DNA of 64,000 nt, from contig BSBN01000829.1 of assembly GCA_027924645.1 (NCBI GenBank), positions 1,922,001 through 1,986,000 of the forward strand. The letters are read 5' to 3'. Below, in pieces: positions 33,090 to 44,075 of this stretch (the first letter of the stretch is position 1; each line of letters begins with the position of its first letter). The notes beneath the pieces were generated by a model. It had not been told where the DNA came from, searched no databases, and saw only the letters and a program-made list of their open reading frames with translations. The translations under genes were made by a program, and so were the position numbers. The DNA comes from Cunninghamia lanceolata (taxonomy: Eukaryota; Streptophyta; Pinopsida; Cupressales; Cupressaceae).

Positions 33090-34190
33090 AGTTCATAGAG
33101 GGCCCTTGTGGGTAAGTTTGTAGGGTATTCACTTGAGGTAGATGGGTTACTTCGTCATCGATAGCGCATCTATGTACCCCACACAGGTGACCTATGTACT
33201 ATAGAGTTATTAGAGGCTCAAAGAGCACCATATGCGACACATCTGGGGGTGAAGAAGATGCATGCCGATCTACGACAGCTGTACCATTGGGCGGGTATGA
33301 GATGAGATATAGCAGAGTTTGTTGCTTGATGCCTTGAGTGCCAGAGGGTCAAGGCTGAGCATCAGCATCCAGCGGGTCTTCTATACCCACATGACATACC
33401 TGAGTGGAAATCAGACACCATTTCCATGGATTTTATTGTTGGTCTTCCTATGTCTTCGCGTCGCCATGATGCCATCATGGTGATAGTCGACAAGTTGACC
33501 AAAGTAGCACATTTCTTACCTGTACGCATGACGTACAATGCGCCAGTAGTGGCGAGAGTATTCTTAGATGATATTGTGAGATTACACGAAGTACCTCGCC
33601 GTAGTATTTCAGATAGAGATCTAGTTTTCACTTCAGCATTCTAGAGAGCCTTGCAGTAGGTGTTGGGCACACAGCTCAACTTTAGCTCTGCTTATCATCC
33701 CGAGATAGATGGACAGATAGAGTGGGTGACTCAGGTGTTGGAGGACATGCCTCGGATGTATGTTATGGACCATCAGTCTAGATGGGAGGAGTATCTGTAT
33801 CTGGTTGAGTTTGCCTACAATAATGGGCATCACAGCTCGTTGGGTATGTCTCCCTTTCAAGCTTTATACGGCAGACCATGCAGGACACCATTGAGTTGGG
33901 ATCAGATAGAGGACAGAGTTGCCATTGGTCCAGAACTAGTTCAGGATATGGAGCAGCAGGTCACACTGATTAGACAGAGGTTACAGGAGGCACAGAATAG
34001 ACAGAAGAAGTATGACGATGCTAAGAGGACTGATCGGAGCTTCTTTGTGGGTGACAGGGTATTCCTTAGAGTGCGGCCACACAAGAGTCCTATCCATTAT
34101 GGAAAGGGCTCTAGCTCGCACCATGGTTTGTAGGACCCTTTGAGATTTTGGAGGGGATAGGACTAGTTGCCTATCGTCTAGCATTGCCAC
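33090..34190 (+). pseudogene. Chromovirus integrase, copy 1
   Basis: It contains the zinc part (HLGVKKMHADLRQLYHWAG, then CLECQR) and the catalytic core: Asp in SMDFIVGLP, Asp in SISDRDLVF, Glu region at AYHPEIDGQIEWV. The C-terminal GPY-like part follows (VGDRVFLRVRPHKS). A one-base deletion near 34113 relative to copy 2 shifts the frame before the chromodomain. Stops after GMR, after TSAF and after RALQ are shared with copy 2. Confidence 0.9.
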
Positions 34191-34279
34191 CTAGCCTGTC
34201 ATGTATCCACGATGTCTTTCATATTTCTATTTTGAGGTGATATATATCTGATTTGTCTCACGTGCTGGATTGGAGTGCT

Positions 34280-34483
34280 TTACAGGTAGAGGTGGATGGG
34301 CAATTGGCTTTGGAGCCAATTTGCATATTGGCTCGTCGGACGCTGGGCCTTTGAGGTCTAGAGCTAGACTAGGTTAGGGTCCAGTGGGATCATTATGATG
34401 AGGTCACATCAACTTGGGAGGATGTAGCTAGTTTGAGGGCACTCTATCCTCACCTTTTTGATGACTTCCAAGAGGAAGTTTAG
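34280..34483 (+). pseudogene. Chromodomain at the integrase C-terminus, copy 1
   Basis: The frame reads LEPICILARRTLGL, a stop, then VRVQWDHYDEVTSTWEDVASL, YPHLF and a terminal TAG at 34481-34483. Aromatic residues in VQW, HYD and TWE match the chromovirus chromodomain that directs insertion to particular chromatin. Confidence 0.8.
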
Positions 34484-34487
34484 TCCT

Positions 34488-34499
34488 AGGGGGGGAGGA
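34488..34499 (+). other. Polypurine tract before LTR 2
   Basis: AGGGGGGGAGGA ends immediately at the LTR's TG. It is the plus-strand DNA primer site. Confidence 0.9.
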
Positions 34500-37195
34500 T
34501 GTGAGGCTGATTATTTTTACCTCCCTTATTTTGGATCGATATGCATTTTAGTTGATGACATTATCAGATTTATAGTGACTATGGTTTTGTTATGCAGACT
34601 TTGTTTTTATCTCCTGATTATGATATGACATTGATTAGATATATGTGATTTGGTTGATCAGATTTGATGCTATTTTTGTGAGTTGACATACAAGTTATAT
34701 ATTTGATGATGTTTTGTGATGAGATTCTAGTTGTTTATGTGATGTGGACTAATTGACATGTGATGGGATAATGCAGTTTAATTTGGATTTATGTATTGAT
34801 GTTTATTTTTGTATTCGATTGCATGAATTTAATTCCAGTTGCTTCGGCTATGACTTTTCATGACAGGATTGACACTTGATCGAGATGTGCAGGTTTTACA
34901 TTCCCTAGCCACGGGAAATTGGAGGTAGAATTCACACTATGTTATCCCCAGTAAATCTGATCCATTCCCAAGAGGGATAAGGAGCACGTTTGAATTTGAA
35001 TGTTGATTTAAGTGCTTGATTTAATTTTATTATTTTGGCCTTAGTACCCTTTTTGTTTAATTTGATTAATAATAAGTGTTGTATAAATTTTACTTGATTT
35101 ACACCACTTGGTATTTATTTTATTTTGTTGAGGCTATTTAAATGTGTATTTTTAACCCCCTTTGTGAACCCTAGAGTCCCAAACCTACCCTCGGTGGTTA
35201 CCCATGAGTCTAGGGTCAACTTGGACTATCTAACCCTAGATTTGACTCATGTTTGGTCACTTTAAACCATGGTTTAGTAAAAGTGACGAAAATTTGAAAT
35301 AAGGGAAGTGGGAGATGAGTCATGCCTTGGGAAAGACTCATCTCCCTTCCCAATATTTGGGAACCCTTTTCCAAGGAAGACTTGGGAGGTCTCCAAGACT
35401 CCCAAGTGTGTGGGAGCTTCCGCCAAGACTCTCACACACGTGTGAGAGCATCTTGGAGGAAGATGGCTCCTTGAGAGAATAGGAGGATGCCATAGGCATC
35501 CCTTATCCTCTTGAAGTTGTGAGTGGGAATGCCACCTCACCACTTGTCCTCTCACACGTGTGAGAGCACAAGTGGATAAGGTGAGGATTGAGAGGGAATG
35601 AGAGGATGACACTTGTCATCCTCACACTTCTTCTCCCTTGCAAGTGGCATGGGAGGAGGAAGGAGAAGGTGACAAGTGTCACCTTCTCATTCGTCAAGGT
35701 GAAATTTATGACCTATATTATCTCCTCTTGTTGAGGAGTGTGGGGTTCTTGCAATTTTAGTTTTCTTGCTATTTTGGAGGAGTTTGGGAGAGTTAGAGGA
35801 TTTTTCTTGAAGGATTGGAAGGCTTGGGAAGGCTTGGAGCTATTCACCAACTTGCTTCCATTTTAAGGGCTTTGAAGGTAGGCCTCTTAACTTGTTTTCT
35901 CACCCTAGCTTATTTAATGTGTTGTGTTATAATTTTTGGTTGTTTTGTTGTTGCATTGTTTTGTTTTGTTGGGATGGGAGTTATGGTGAGAGCACCTCCA
36001 ATGGAGGTAATACTTAACTTGTATGGGTAGGGAAAAGGAACCTCCTTGAGGTCTCTCCCACATTTTGCAGTTATGCCTTGAGGGCTTTTATTTTGTTGAG
36101 AAAGTTATTAAATGGCAAGAGTGCCATGGAGGTTAATTTTGTGATATTGTGGAGAGTGGTGTTTTGGAGATTTTATTTGGCTTGAGGCCATGAGCATGAC
36201 ATTTTATCATTTGGGAACCCTTTGAAGTTGAGGGGTCCATTCCCTACCCTTAACAACTCATGTTCATGAGTTGAATTTTGTGTTAGACCTATGGGTTGTT
36301 TGTGTTGTTGAGTTTGATAATTGTTTTGTGGATTGTTACACCTGTGTGGATTTCCTACCTCCCTAGCTTGGGGGTGACCCTCTTGCGGGTCTACAGTAGG
36401 GAGGAGAGCTTTTCGTAGTGGCTAGAATGTTGTTCCTTTGTTGTGTTTTATTGCAGGTGTCTATATGAAAAAAAATGGAGATTGAGAGAAGTGCATTGAG
36501 GAGTTCTTTTAGTCTTTTGTGTTGGCTGTGATAGCCGGGGTCATAGTGGTCTATTTGTATTGTATTTTAGTAAAAGTTTGTTATGAAACTTGCCATAGAG
36601 TTGGATGTGATTTTAAATGTAATGTAAACTTCTGTTTTATTTTACTTAAAGATGTCTATTCCCTTATTTGTGAAGTTGGCAATGTATTGAGAAATGGATG
36701 CGAAAATAGGTATAAACAAATTTCTGTCATTTTCCTTCAAAAAAAATATGCATGAACTGTTTTAATTTTCTGTCACATTCTTTTCAAAGATATATTTAGG
36801 TGTGTGAAGGCTACTGAGTAAAGTTCATTTTATTCCATGAAAGAAAGAGAAGTTGTGCTTTCATAACTGCCATCATACTTTAGTATGGAATGCAACTTAG
36901 TTGGAGAGTAAATTTTATTGCAAAAAAAAAAGAAGAGAAAGTTAGATTAGTTCTGTGGTTGCATTAGAAGTTGCATTTGAAGTTCATAAGATTAGTTGCA
37001 ACTTAGAGCTTGAATGAAATACATTCCTTATTTAGTATAATCCTTTAAAAAAAAATAGAGATGTAAAAATATTCATATGGAGGGGTAGTTTCTATTTTCC
37101 CTGGCCTCAAAGGAATACTATCGATATTCTGTTTTTAGAGAAGACTGATGTTTAATGATTTGCTGTATGTACATTAAAATATATACCAGCACATA

Positions 37196-37196
<1 letters not shown>

Positions 37197-37262
<66 letters not shown>

Positions 37263-37281
37263 ATATATATATATATATATA
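37197..37281. repeat. Microsatellite (AAAT)17 then (TA)n in LTR 2
   Basis: Sixty-eight bases of AAAT repeats precede a TA run, at the position of the CA repeats in LTRs 1 and 3. Confidence 0.9.
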
Positions 37282-37595
37282 TGTGCACATATATATTTAT
37301 AAATAAAAATTTACAGTAATAGTAAGTTTTGTCACTATGTATGTTAACATAGGGCAGTATGTATATATGCTTATATATATAAACATATTCATATATGCAA
37401 ATTTTATATGATACACAATGTAAATACTATAAAGGTGAAATAGAAATAACACAGAGATCTAGATTAATGGGCGGACTATTTTATATAATAGATAAGAGTT
37501 CCTTTTTAAAAAAAAAATAAGCAAAGAAATAAACCAAATATGGGGTGGGACTATGGTCAACGCCCACAGCCCACCCCTGCTCTTTAACAAATGGT

Positions 37596-37623
37596 GTGGG
37601 TGGAGGCGCAGCCTCCTCCCCAC
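37596..37623. other. Exact 28-bp inversion relative to LTRs 1 and 3
   Basis: The 28 bases here are the exact reverse complement of 28057-28084 in LTR 1, while flanking bases align directly. The segment ends in GTGGG / CCCAC-type inverted repeats, so it can flip in place. Confidence 0.9.
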
Positions 37624-39090
37624 ACCCCCAACCACCTTCACTGCCACCCATTGCGGCCCCCTCTCCCTTCCTCTCTACGCCGTAAACTCACCCTGAACCT
37701 TGAACTCCGTAGCTTCTGCTACTCCCTCCTCCGCAGGCTGCTCTCACCACATCCACCGTTAGCCACTATAGGCTCCACCCCACGTGACCTCCACTCCGCC
37801 TTTGTGTAACTTACAACGTCACTCATTGATGGTTATGCCCCGCCATTGTAACACTCCGCCCTTCTCTCAAAACCCTACCTGCAACACATAATGCAAATAA
37901 AAAAAATGAAAACAATGAAAGAAGAAGTGTAGTTAGGGCAAGACCAAGAGAGAAGAGAAAATACGAAAGGATAAATTAGGGTAGACAAGAGAAAAAAGGA
38001 AACAATATATTAAACAATTAGGGTTACCATTTTGAAATTAGGGCATCTTGTTGTTAGTTAACAATTATAAAATTGTGATTAGTGTTAGGATATAGATTGG
38101 AAGCAATATGGGTTTATAGTTTACTGAGAGGGTTTAAATGGTGAGGTTTTATTTCATTCTTATTTAAAATCCTCATTTCCTTTATTGTTTTAATTTTTAA
38201 CCCTTGGTAAATTTTAAATGGGTTGATTTTGGGCAGTTTGATTTTTGTCTTGTGTTTTGAGTTTAATTTTTGGGTAAGGGTAAATTTTTTTCCTTCCCTT
38301 GTTTATGGAATTATTATAAGAGGGTAATGAATTTCCTTTGACAAAATTTTATCTCTTCAATTTTCATCTGTTTTATTATTATTTTACGGAGAGAGTTATT
38401 TAAACTCTCCTCCTCCCTCAATTAAATTTTGAATTAGTTATTAAATATAATTGCCCAATTGTATTTAATAACGAACTTAATTTTTCTTCATAGACCTTTT
38501 GACGTTGTGTCATTTAACTTTATTTTATTAATTTATTTTAAATCGTTTCTGAATTCATTCTTTAGATTGATTTAATTTTATTAATAATTTTTACTTAATT
38601 TTTTCCTAAGGGTGATTTATTTTAAATTTTAATTCGCGTTTATTAAAAACATGTTATGCTACCGAAATTTTGTGAGATTCCTAGGGTTAAATTTTATGCG
38701 ATGTTTTATTCACTTCACCTCATCGTTGCACTTGAATCACGTGCCATCTTACCACAACAATCAATCACTCTTTGACCTGATTTCAGATTAGGGTTCGTTA
38801 CTTGCGATTCATTTTCACCTAGGTAACTTAGGGTGTAGATTTGAAATGATCTAACCCTAGACGCGACACCCTACATGTCGCATACCCCCTAGATGGCCTT
38901 CACCTTATCGATTATGTTGACATGATTATGCCTTAGGTGAACTGCCACCGAGCATGCAAACGCGTGCGAGGGGGTTCCTAGGGAAGGGTAGAAAACTTTT
39001 TCGTAGTTTGTGTTGTGACCACATAGCAAATGTGGACATGACATGTGTGTTTGTGTGTTGTGACCGCTTGGGAAATGCAAGCATGACATT

Positions 39091-39103
39091 TGGTATCGGA
39101 GCC
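39091..39103 (+). other. Primer binding site, internal region 2 (one mutation)
   Basis: TGGTATCGGAGCC differs from the intact copy 1 site by one base (A to G). Confidence 0.85.
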
Positions 39104-39183
39104 AACTTTAAACACTGGGCTTGTTTGGGTACATTATTATTTCTACAACTTACACCGATTTGTGGTTACCTTATTTTTGTAGG

Positions 39184-40640
39184 ATGCCTCCCCGACGAGT
39201 TCGGCGAGTGCAGTCCTGCCACACTCCATCCCCTGAGATTCATAGTGATTCTTCAGCTGAGATTCAGGCACAGCCAGTCCCACAGATACTGCAGACACCA
39301 CCGGCCATACCAGATATTAGGCCACAGATTTTGTAGGCCTTATAGGTAGTTCTAGATAGGCTTCCAACGACTGTAGTTGAGCCACGCATAGAGCCACGTG
39401 TCGAGCCCCGCAAGGATCCGCGAGAGGAGCCACGCGTGGAACCATGAGCTAAGTCCCATGTAGAGCCACATGTGGAGCCTCGGGTAGAGCCGTGAGGGCA
39501 CCACGTGTAGAGCCTTATGTAGAGTTGCCAGAGACAGAGGAGGTTGGTTCAGCCGACAGGGCCCGTAGTAGGAGTCCTTCACGTCATGCTAGGTATGACA
39601 AGGCAGTTTGAGTAGAGCACTTTGGTCATAGGCCTTATGACTACTATACAGATGAGCCTATCAGGAGGCCTAGAGACAGAGGAGACCCCATCAGGGATAT
39701 ATTAAGGTTGAACCCTCCTACATTCATCAGGACCACAGAGGGAGCCGAGGCAGAGGCCTAGCTTATCAATTTAGATAGATGCTTCGCGTTGCATCCTTAC
39801 AAGGGCAACACGAAGGCCCGTGTGGCAGTACACTTGTTACGAGATGTAACAACTACCTGGTGGTGCACTAAGGAGTGCAAGCGTCACCTTTCTTTAGACA
39901 CCCTCACATGGGAGACCTTCATTGAGCGCTTCAATATGCACTACTTATTAGACCATTATAGGCAGTGTCATATAGACAAGTTCCATGACCTACAGCAGAG
40001 GGGTCTTATAGTGGCTCAGTATGAGGGTAGGTTTATAGAGTTATCTAGATATGCAGAGTATCTGCATGATGAGAAACTCCTGGTGCATAAGTTTATTAGA
40101 GGACTGAGCCACAGTATAGTAGGGCTTGTTCGGATGGCAGACCCCTAGACTTTGAGTGATGCTGCCAAGAAGGCATACATCACTGAGGAGATTCAGGGAC
40201 GAGGGTAGGGTTCATGCCCTTAGTTTCAGGATCGAGGACAATAGCAGCATCAACAGAGTTTTTGTAGACTATCATAGCCACCTCATAGGGGAGGATTCAG
40301 TTCTGCACCGTTACCTCCTAGGCCCCCACAGCAGCAGCAGCCGTAGTAGCAAATAGCTAGGACATAGCAGAGGTCACTTGGGGGACATAATAGAGGTTGG
40401 CAATAGTAGGGCCCACGTAGAGATCAGAGGTAGCATGGACCACCTGTGGGACCCGTGAGGTCACAGCAGTCTTATAGGGGCTCGTAGGGGTCTACTGGTA
40501 GATCAGGGCAGCAGCAGTCGAGTAGGACTCAGACTAGACAGGTATAGGCTAGGGGCCCTTGTTACGTTTGTGGTGGAGCAGGACACCTAGCTAGAGAGTG
40601 TCCATAGGGTTTTACAGCAGGGGACAGCCTCGTGCAGGAG
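39184..40640 (+). pseudogene. Chromovirus gag, copy 2
   Basis: It has the same architecture as copy 1: MPPRRV start, diverged EPR repeat (with an extra one-base deletion near 39500), capsid-type domain (39789-40148; WETFIERFNMHYL, RFIELSRYAEYL) and an intact-looking zinc knuckle CYVC..GH....C at about 40560-40602. It is broken by many stops, including a TGA after RYDKAV and TAGs downstream of the N-terminus that copy 1 shares. Confidence 0.87.
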
Positions 40641-40649
40641 GCTCCGAGT

Positions 40650-41130
40650 AAACTGTGGGTGATGTGGGTAGATCCCACCGTATGTTTGTAGCGGTTGATA
40701 ACAGCCAGGCAGATTTTTAGGTGTCAGTGATTGAGACATCAGGTATGATTGGGGGTAACCCCATTTCTATTCTCTTTGATTCTGGTGCTACTGATTCATT
40801 CATATCTCTATCGTTAGTGGAGCGTTGCAGGTTGGTGGCCTCTAGGTAGGGTGATAGGTGGATGGTTGAGTTGGTCTCAGGTGCCAAATTGATAGTAGAT
40901 GCCTTAGTCCACGACTGTGAGATTACTTTGGGATCCTTTACCACTATATGCAACCTTCGAGTCATGACATTAGGATCATATGATGTGGTGTTGGGCATGG
41001 ATTGGCTTGCGGCTCATCGAGCCAAGCTAGATTGTCGCTGAAAGGCGATCAGCTGTTTAGACGATCACGGCACACCAGTGGAGATTGTGGGCATGCAAAA
41101 GCCCATCGTAGTGCGTATGATATCTGCTTA
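40650..41130 (+). pseudogene. Chromovirus protease, copy 2
   Basis: The catalytic motif ILFDSGATDSF is intact, unlike copy 1. GSYDVVLGMDWLAAHRAKLDC follows. A TAG after LVASR and another after ISA are shared with copy 1. Confidence 0.88.
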
Positions 41131-41146
41131 GCAGCTTAAGCGCTGC

Positions 41147-42560
41147 ATGCAGAAGGGATGTCAGATGTTCGCCATGACAGTGAGTGACAGATCAAATGAG
41201 GAGTCAAAGGCATCTTTGGATGATCATCCTATCCTTAGGGAGTTTGCTGATGTGTTTCCAGCAGAGTTACCAGGGATGCCACCTCGACGTGAGGTAGACT
41301 TTGACATAGACTTGGTGCCAGGTGCCGAGCCAGTGTCTCGTGCACCCTACAGGATGACCACGCATGAGCTCACTAAGCTCAAGTTACAGTTGGAGGACTT
41401 GTTGGAGAAGGGGCACATCCGACTGAGCGTTTCACCTTGGGGCGCTCCTGTCATCTTCGTGAAGAAGGATGGGTCTCTTTGATTGTGCATGGACTACATG
41501 CAGTTGAATAAGGTGACGGTGAAGAACCGTTATCCTCTGCCCAGGATTGATAATCTTTTTGATCAGATGCAGGGAGCCAGGGTGTTCTCTAAGATAGACC
41601 TAAAGTTCGGGTACCACCAGCTACATATCACAGAGGTGGATATCCATAAGACCGCCTTTCGGACTCATTATGGCCACTATGAGTTGACAGTGGTTCCCTT
41701 TGGCTTGACGAATGCCCCTGCAGTGTTCATGAGTCTCATGAATGGGGTGTTCTATACCTATTTAGATTAGTTCGTGATTATTTTCCTCAACGACATTTTG
41801 ATCTATTCATGGACCGAGGAGGAGCATGAGGAGCACCTTCGTCAGGTTCTACAGTGTTTGCAAGAGCAGAATCTTTATGGGAACTTGGTGAAGTGTGCAT
41901 TTTTCAAGACAAAGGTTCAGTATCTGGGGCATATCCTATCAGGCGATGGAATCTCAGTAGATCCATCAAAGATCAGAGCTATCAGGGATTGGCTAGCACC
42001 CACTAGTGTGACAGAGGTCAGGAGTTTTATGGGGTTAGCTGGTTATTACCATCGCTTTGTTGAGGGTTTTTCTTGGATTACGCACCCCATCACTTCCCTT
42101 CAGTGGAAAGGGAAGAGCTTTCTATGGACTGAACAGCGTGAGAGGGCCTTCGGGGTCCTCAAGGAGCGTCTTACCAGCACTCCTATTTTAGTGGTTCCTG
42201 ATCCTGCAGCAGATTTTATGGTTTGCACGGATGCATCACTTGAGGGATTACGAGTTGTACTTATGCAGGGTGGTAGAGCGATTGCATATGAGTCGCGAAA
42301 GCTCAAGAATCATGAGCTGAACTACGCCACGCACGACTTGGAGTTAGCGGCAGTAGTTCATGCTCTAGTTCATTGGAGACATTTGTTGTTGGGTCATTGC
42401 TTTGAGCTCCATTCTGATCATCATAGCCTTCAGTACATCTTTACACAGCTGAATATGAATGCCCGTCAACGGCGTTGGATGGAGTTCCTCTGCGAGTATG
42501 ACTTTGATGTCCACTACATCAAAGGGAAGGAGAACATGGTTGCTGACGCATTAAGTTGAA
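41147..42560 (+). pseudogene. Chromovirus RT and RNase H, copy 2
   Basis: It keeps the APVIFVKKDGS block deleted in copy 1 and stays in one frame throughout, with stops only. The active site reads IIFLNDILIYS, so the first catalytic aspartate is Asn, and a TAG precedes it. RNase H motifs ELAAVVHAL, LHSDHHSLQYIF and KGKENMVADALS are present. It is inactive through different lesions from copy 1. Confidence 0.92.
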
Positions 42561-42599
42561 GGTGCTACGAGCTCTTGACCTTGACTCTGAGTGTGGACT

Positions 42600-43860
42600 T
42601 GAGAGGTCGCATTATTCAGCATCTGCCAGAGGATGAGTGGTTTCTTGAGGTGTAGCAGGAGATCAGTTCATAAAGGGCCCTTGTGGGCAAGTTTGTAGGG
42701 TATTCACTTGAGGCAGATGGGTTACTTCGTCATCGACAGCGTATCTATGTACCCCGTGCAGATGACCTACGTAATGTAGTGTTATCAGAGGCTCACAGAG
42801 CACCATATACAACACATCCGGGGGTGAAGAAGATGCATGCCGATCTACGACAGCTGTACCATTGGGCAGGTATGAGATGAGATATAGCAGAGTTTGTTGC
42901 TCGATGCCTTGAATGCCAGAGGGTCAAGGCTGAGCATCAGTATCCAGCGGGTCTTCTATACCCACATGACATACATGAGTGGAAATGGGACACCATTTCC
43001 ATGGATTTTATTGTTGGTCTTCCTATGTCTTCGTGTCGCCATGATGCCATCATGGTGACAGTCGACAAGTTGACCAAAGTAGCACATTTCTTACCTATAC
43101 GCATGACGTACAATGTGCTAGCAGTGGCGAGAGTATTCTTAGATGATATTGTGAGATTACACAGAGTACCTCACCGCATTATTTCAAATAGAGATCCAGT
43201 TTTCACTTCAGCATTCTAGAGAGCCTTGCAGTAGGTGTTGGGCACAAAGCTCAACTTTAGCTCTGCTTATCATCCTGAGATAGATGGATAGACAGAGCAG
43301 ATCAATCAGGTGTTGGAGGACATGCTTTGGATGTATGTTATGGACCATCAGTCTAGATGGGAGGAGTATATGTATCTGGTTGAGTTTGCCTACAATAATG
43401 TGCATCACAACTCATTGGGTATGCCTGCCTTTCAGGCTTTATACGGCAGACCATGTAGGACACCATTGAGTTGGGATCGGATAGAGGACAGAGTTGCCAT
43501 TGGTCCAGAACTAGTTCAGGATATGGAGCAGCAGGTCACATTGATTAGACAGAGGTTACAGGAGGCACATGATAGACAGAAGAAGTATGCCGATGCTAAG
43601 AGGACTGATTAGAGCTTCTCTGTGGGTGACAGGGTATTCCTTAGAGTGCGGCCACACAAAAGTCCTATCCATTATGGAAAGGGCTCTAAGCTCACACCAC
43701 GGTTTGTAGGACCCTTTGAGATTTTGGAGCAGATAGGACCAGTTGCCTATTGTTTAGCATTGCCACCTAGCCTGTCACGTATCCACGATGTCTTTCATAT
43801 TTCTGTTTTGAGGCGATATATATTTGATTTGTCTCACATGCTGGACTGGAGTGCTTTACA
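42600..43860 (+). pseudogene. Chromovirus integrase, copy 2
   Basis: Zinc part HPGVKKMHADLRQLYHWAG and CLECQR; core SMDFIVGLPMSS, IISNRDPVF (here Asn precedes Arg-Asp) and AYHPEIDG. The C-terminal region is intact in frame, with [20 protein letters not shown] and [13 protein letters not shown]. Stops after GMR, TSAF and RALQ match copy 1. Confidence 0.9.
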
Positions 43861-44059
43861 GGTAGAGGCGGACGATAAATAAGCTTTGGAGCTAATTCGC
43901 ATATTGGCTCGTCGGACGCTGGGCCTTCGAGGTCGAGAGCTGGACTAGGTTAGGGTCCAGTGGGATCATTATGATGAGGTCACAGTGACTTGGGAGGATG
44001 CAGCTAGTTTGAGGGCACTCTATCCTCACTTTTTTGATGACTTCCAGGAGGAAGTTTAG
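43861..44059 (+). pseudogene. Chromodomain, copy 2
   Basis: IRILARRTLGLRGRELD, a stop, then VRVQWDHYDEVTVTWEDAA, ALYPHFF and a terminal TAG at 44057-44059. It is better preserved than copy 1. The stop inside ELD-VRVQW is shared by both copies. Confidence 0.82.
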
Positions 44060-44063
44060 TCCT

Positions 44064-44075
44064 AGGGGGGGAGGA
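44064..44075 (+). other. Polypurine tract before LTR 3
   Basis: AGGGGGGGAGGA is identical to the tract before LTR 2 and abuts the LTR start. Confidence 0.9.

Larger units (their letters stand above)
34500..39088 (+). repeat. LTR 2, shared between the two internal regions
   Basis: It is full length (4,589 bp) and serves as 3' LTR for copy 1 and 5' LTR for copy 2. It carries (AAAT)17 at 37197-37264 and a 28-bp inversion at 37596-37623. No target duplication flanks it. Confidence 0.92.

Noticed and set aside
34500..39088. Two independent adjacent chromovirus insertions
   Set aside because: The middle LTR is shared and directly joins both interiors with a polypurine tract on one side and a primer site on the other. 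TGATT occurs only at the outer ends.
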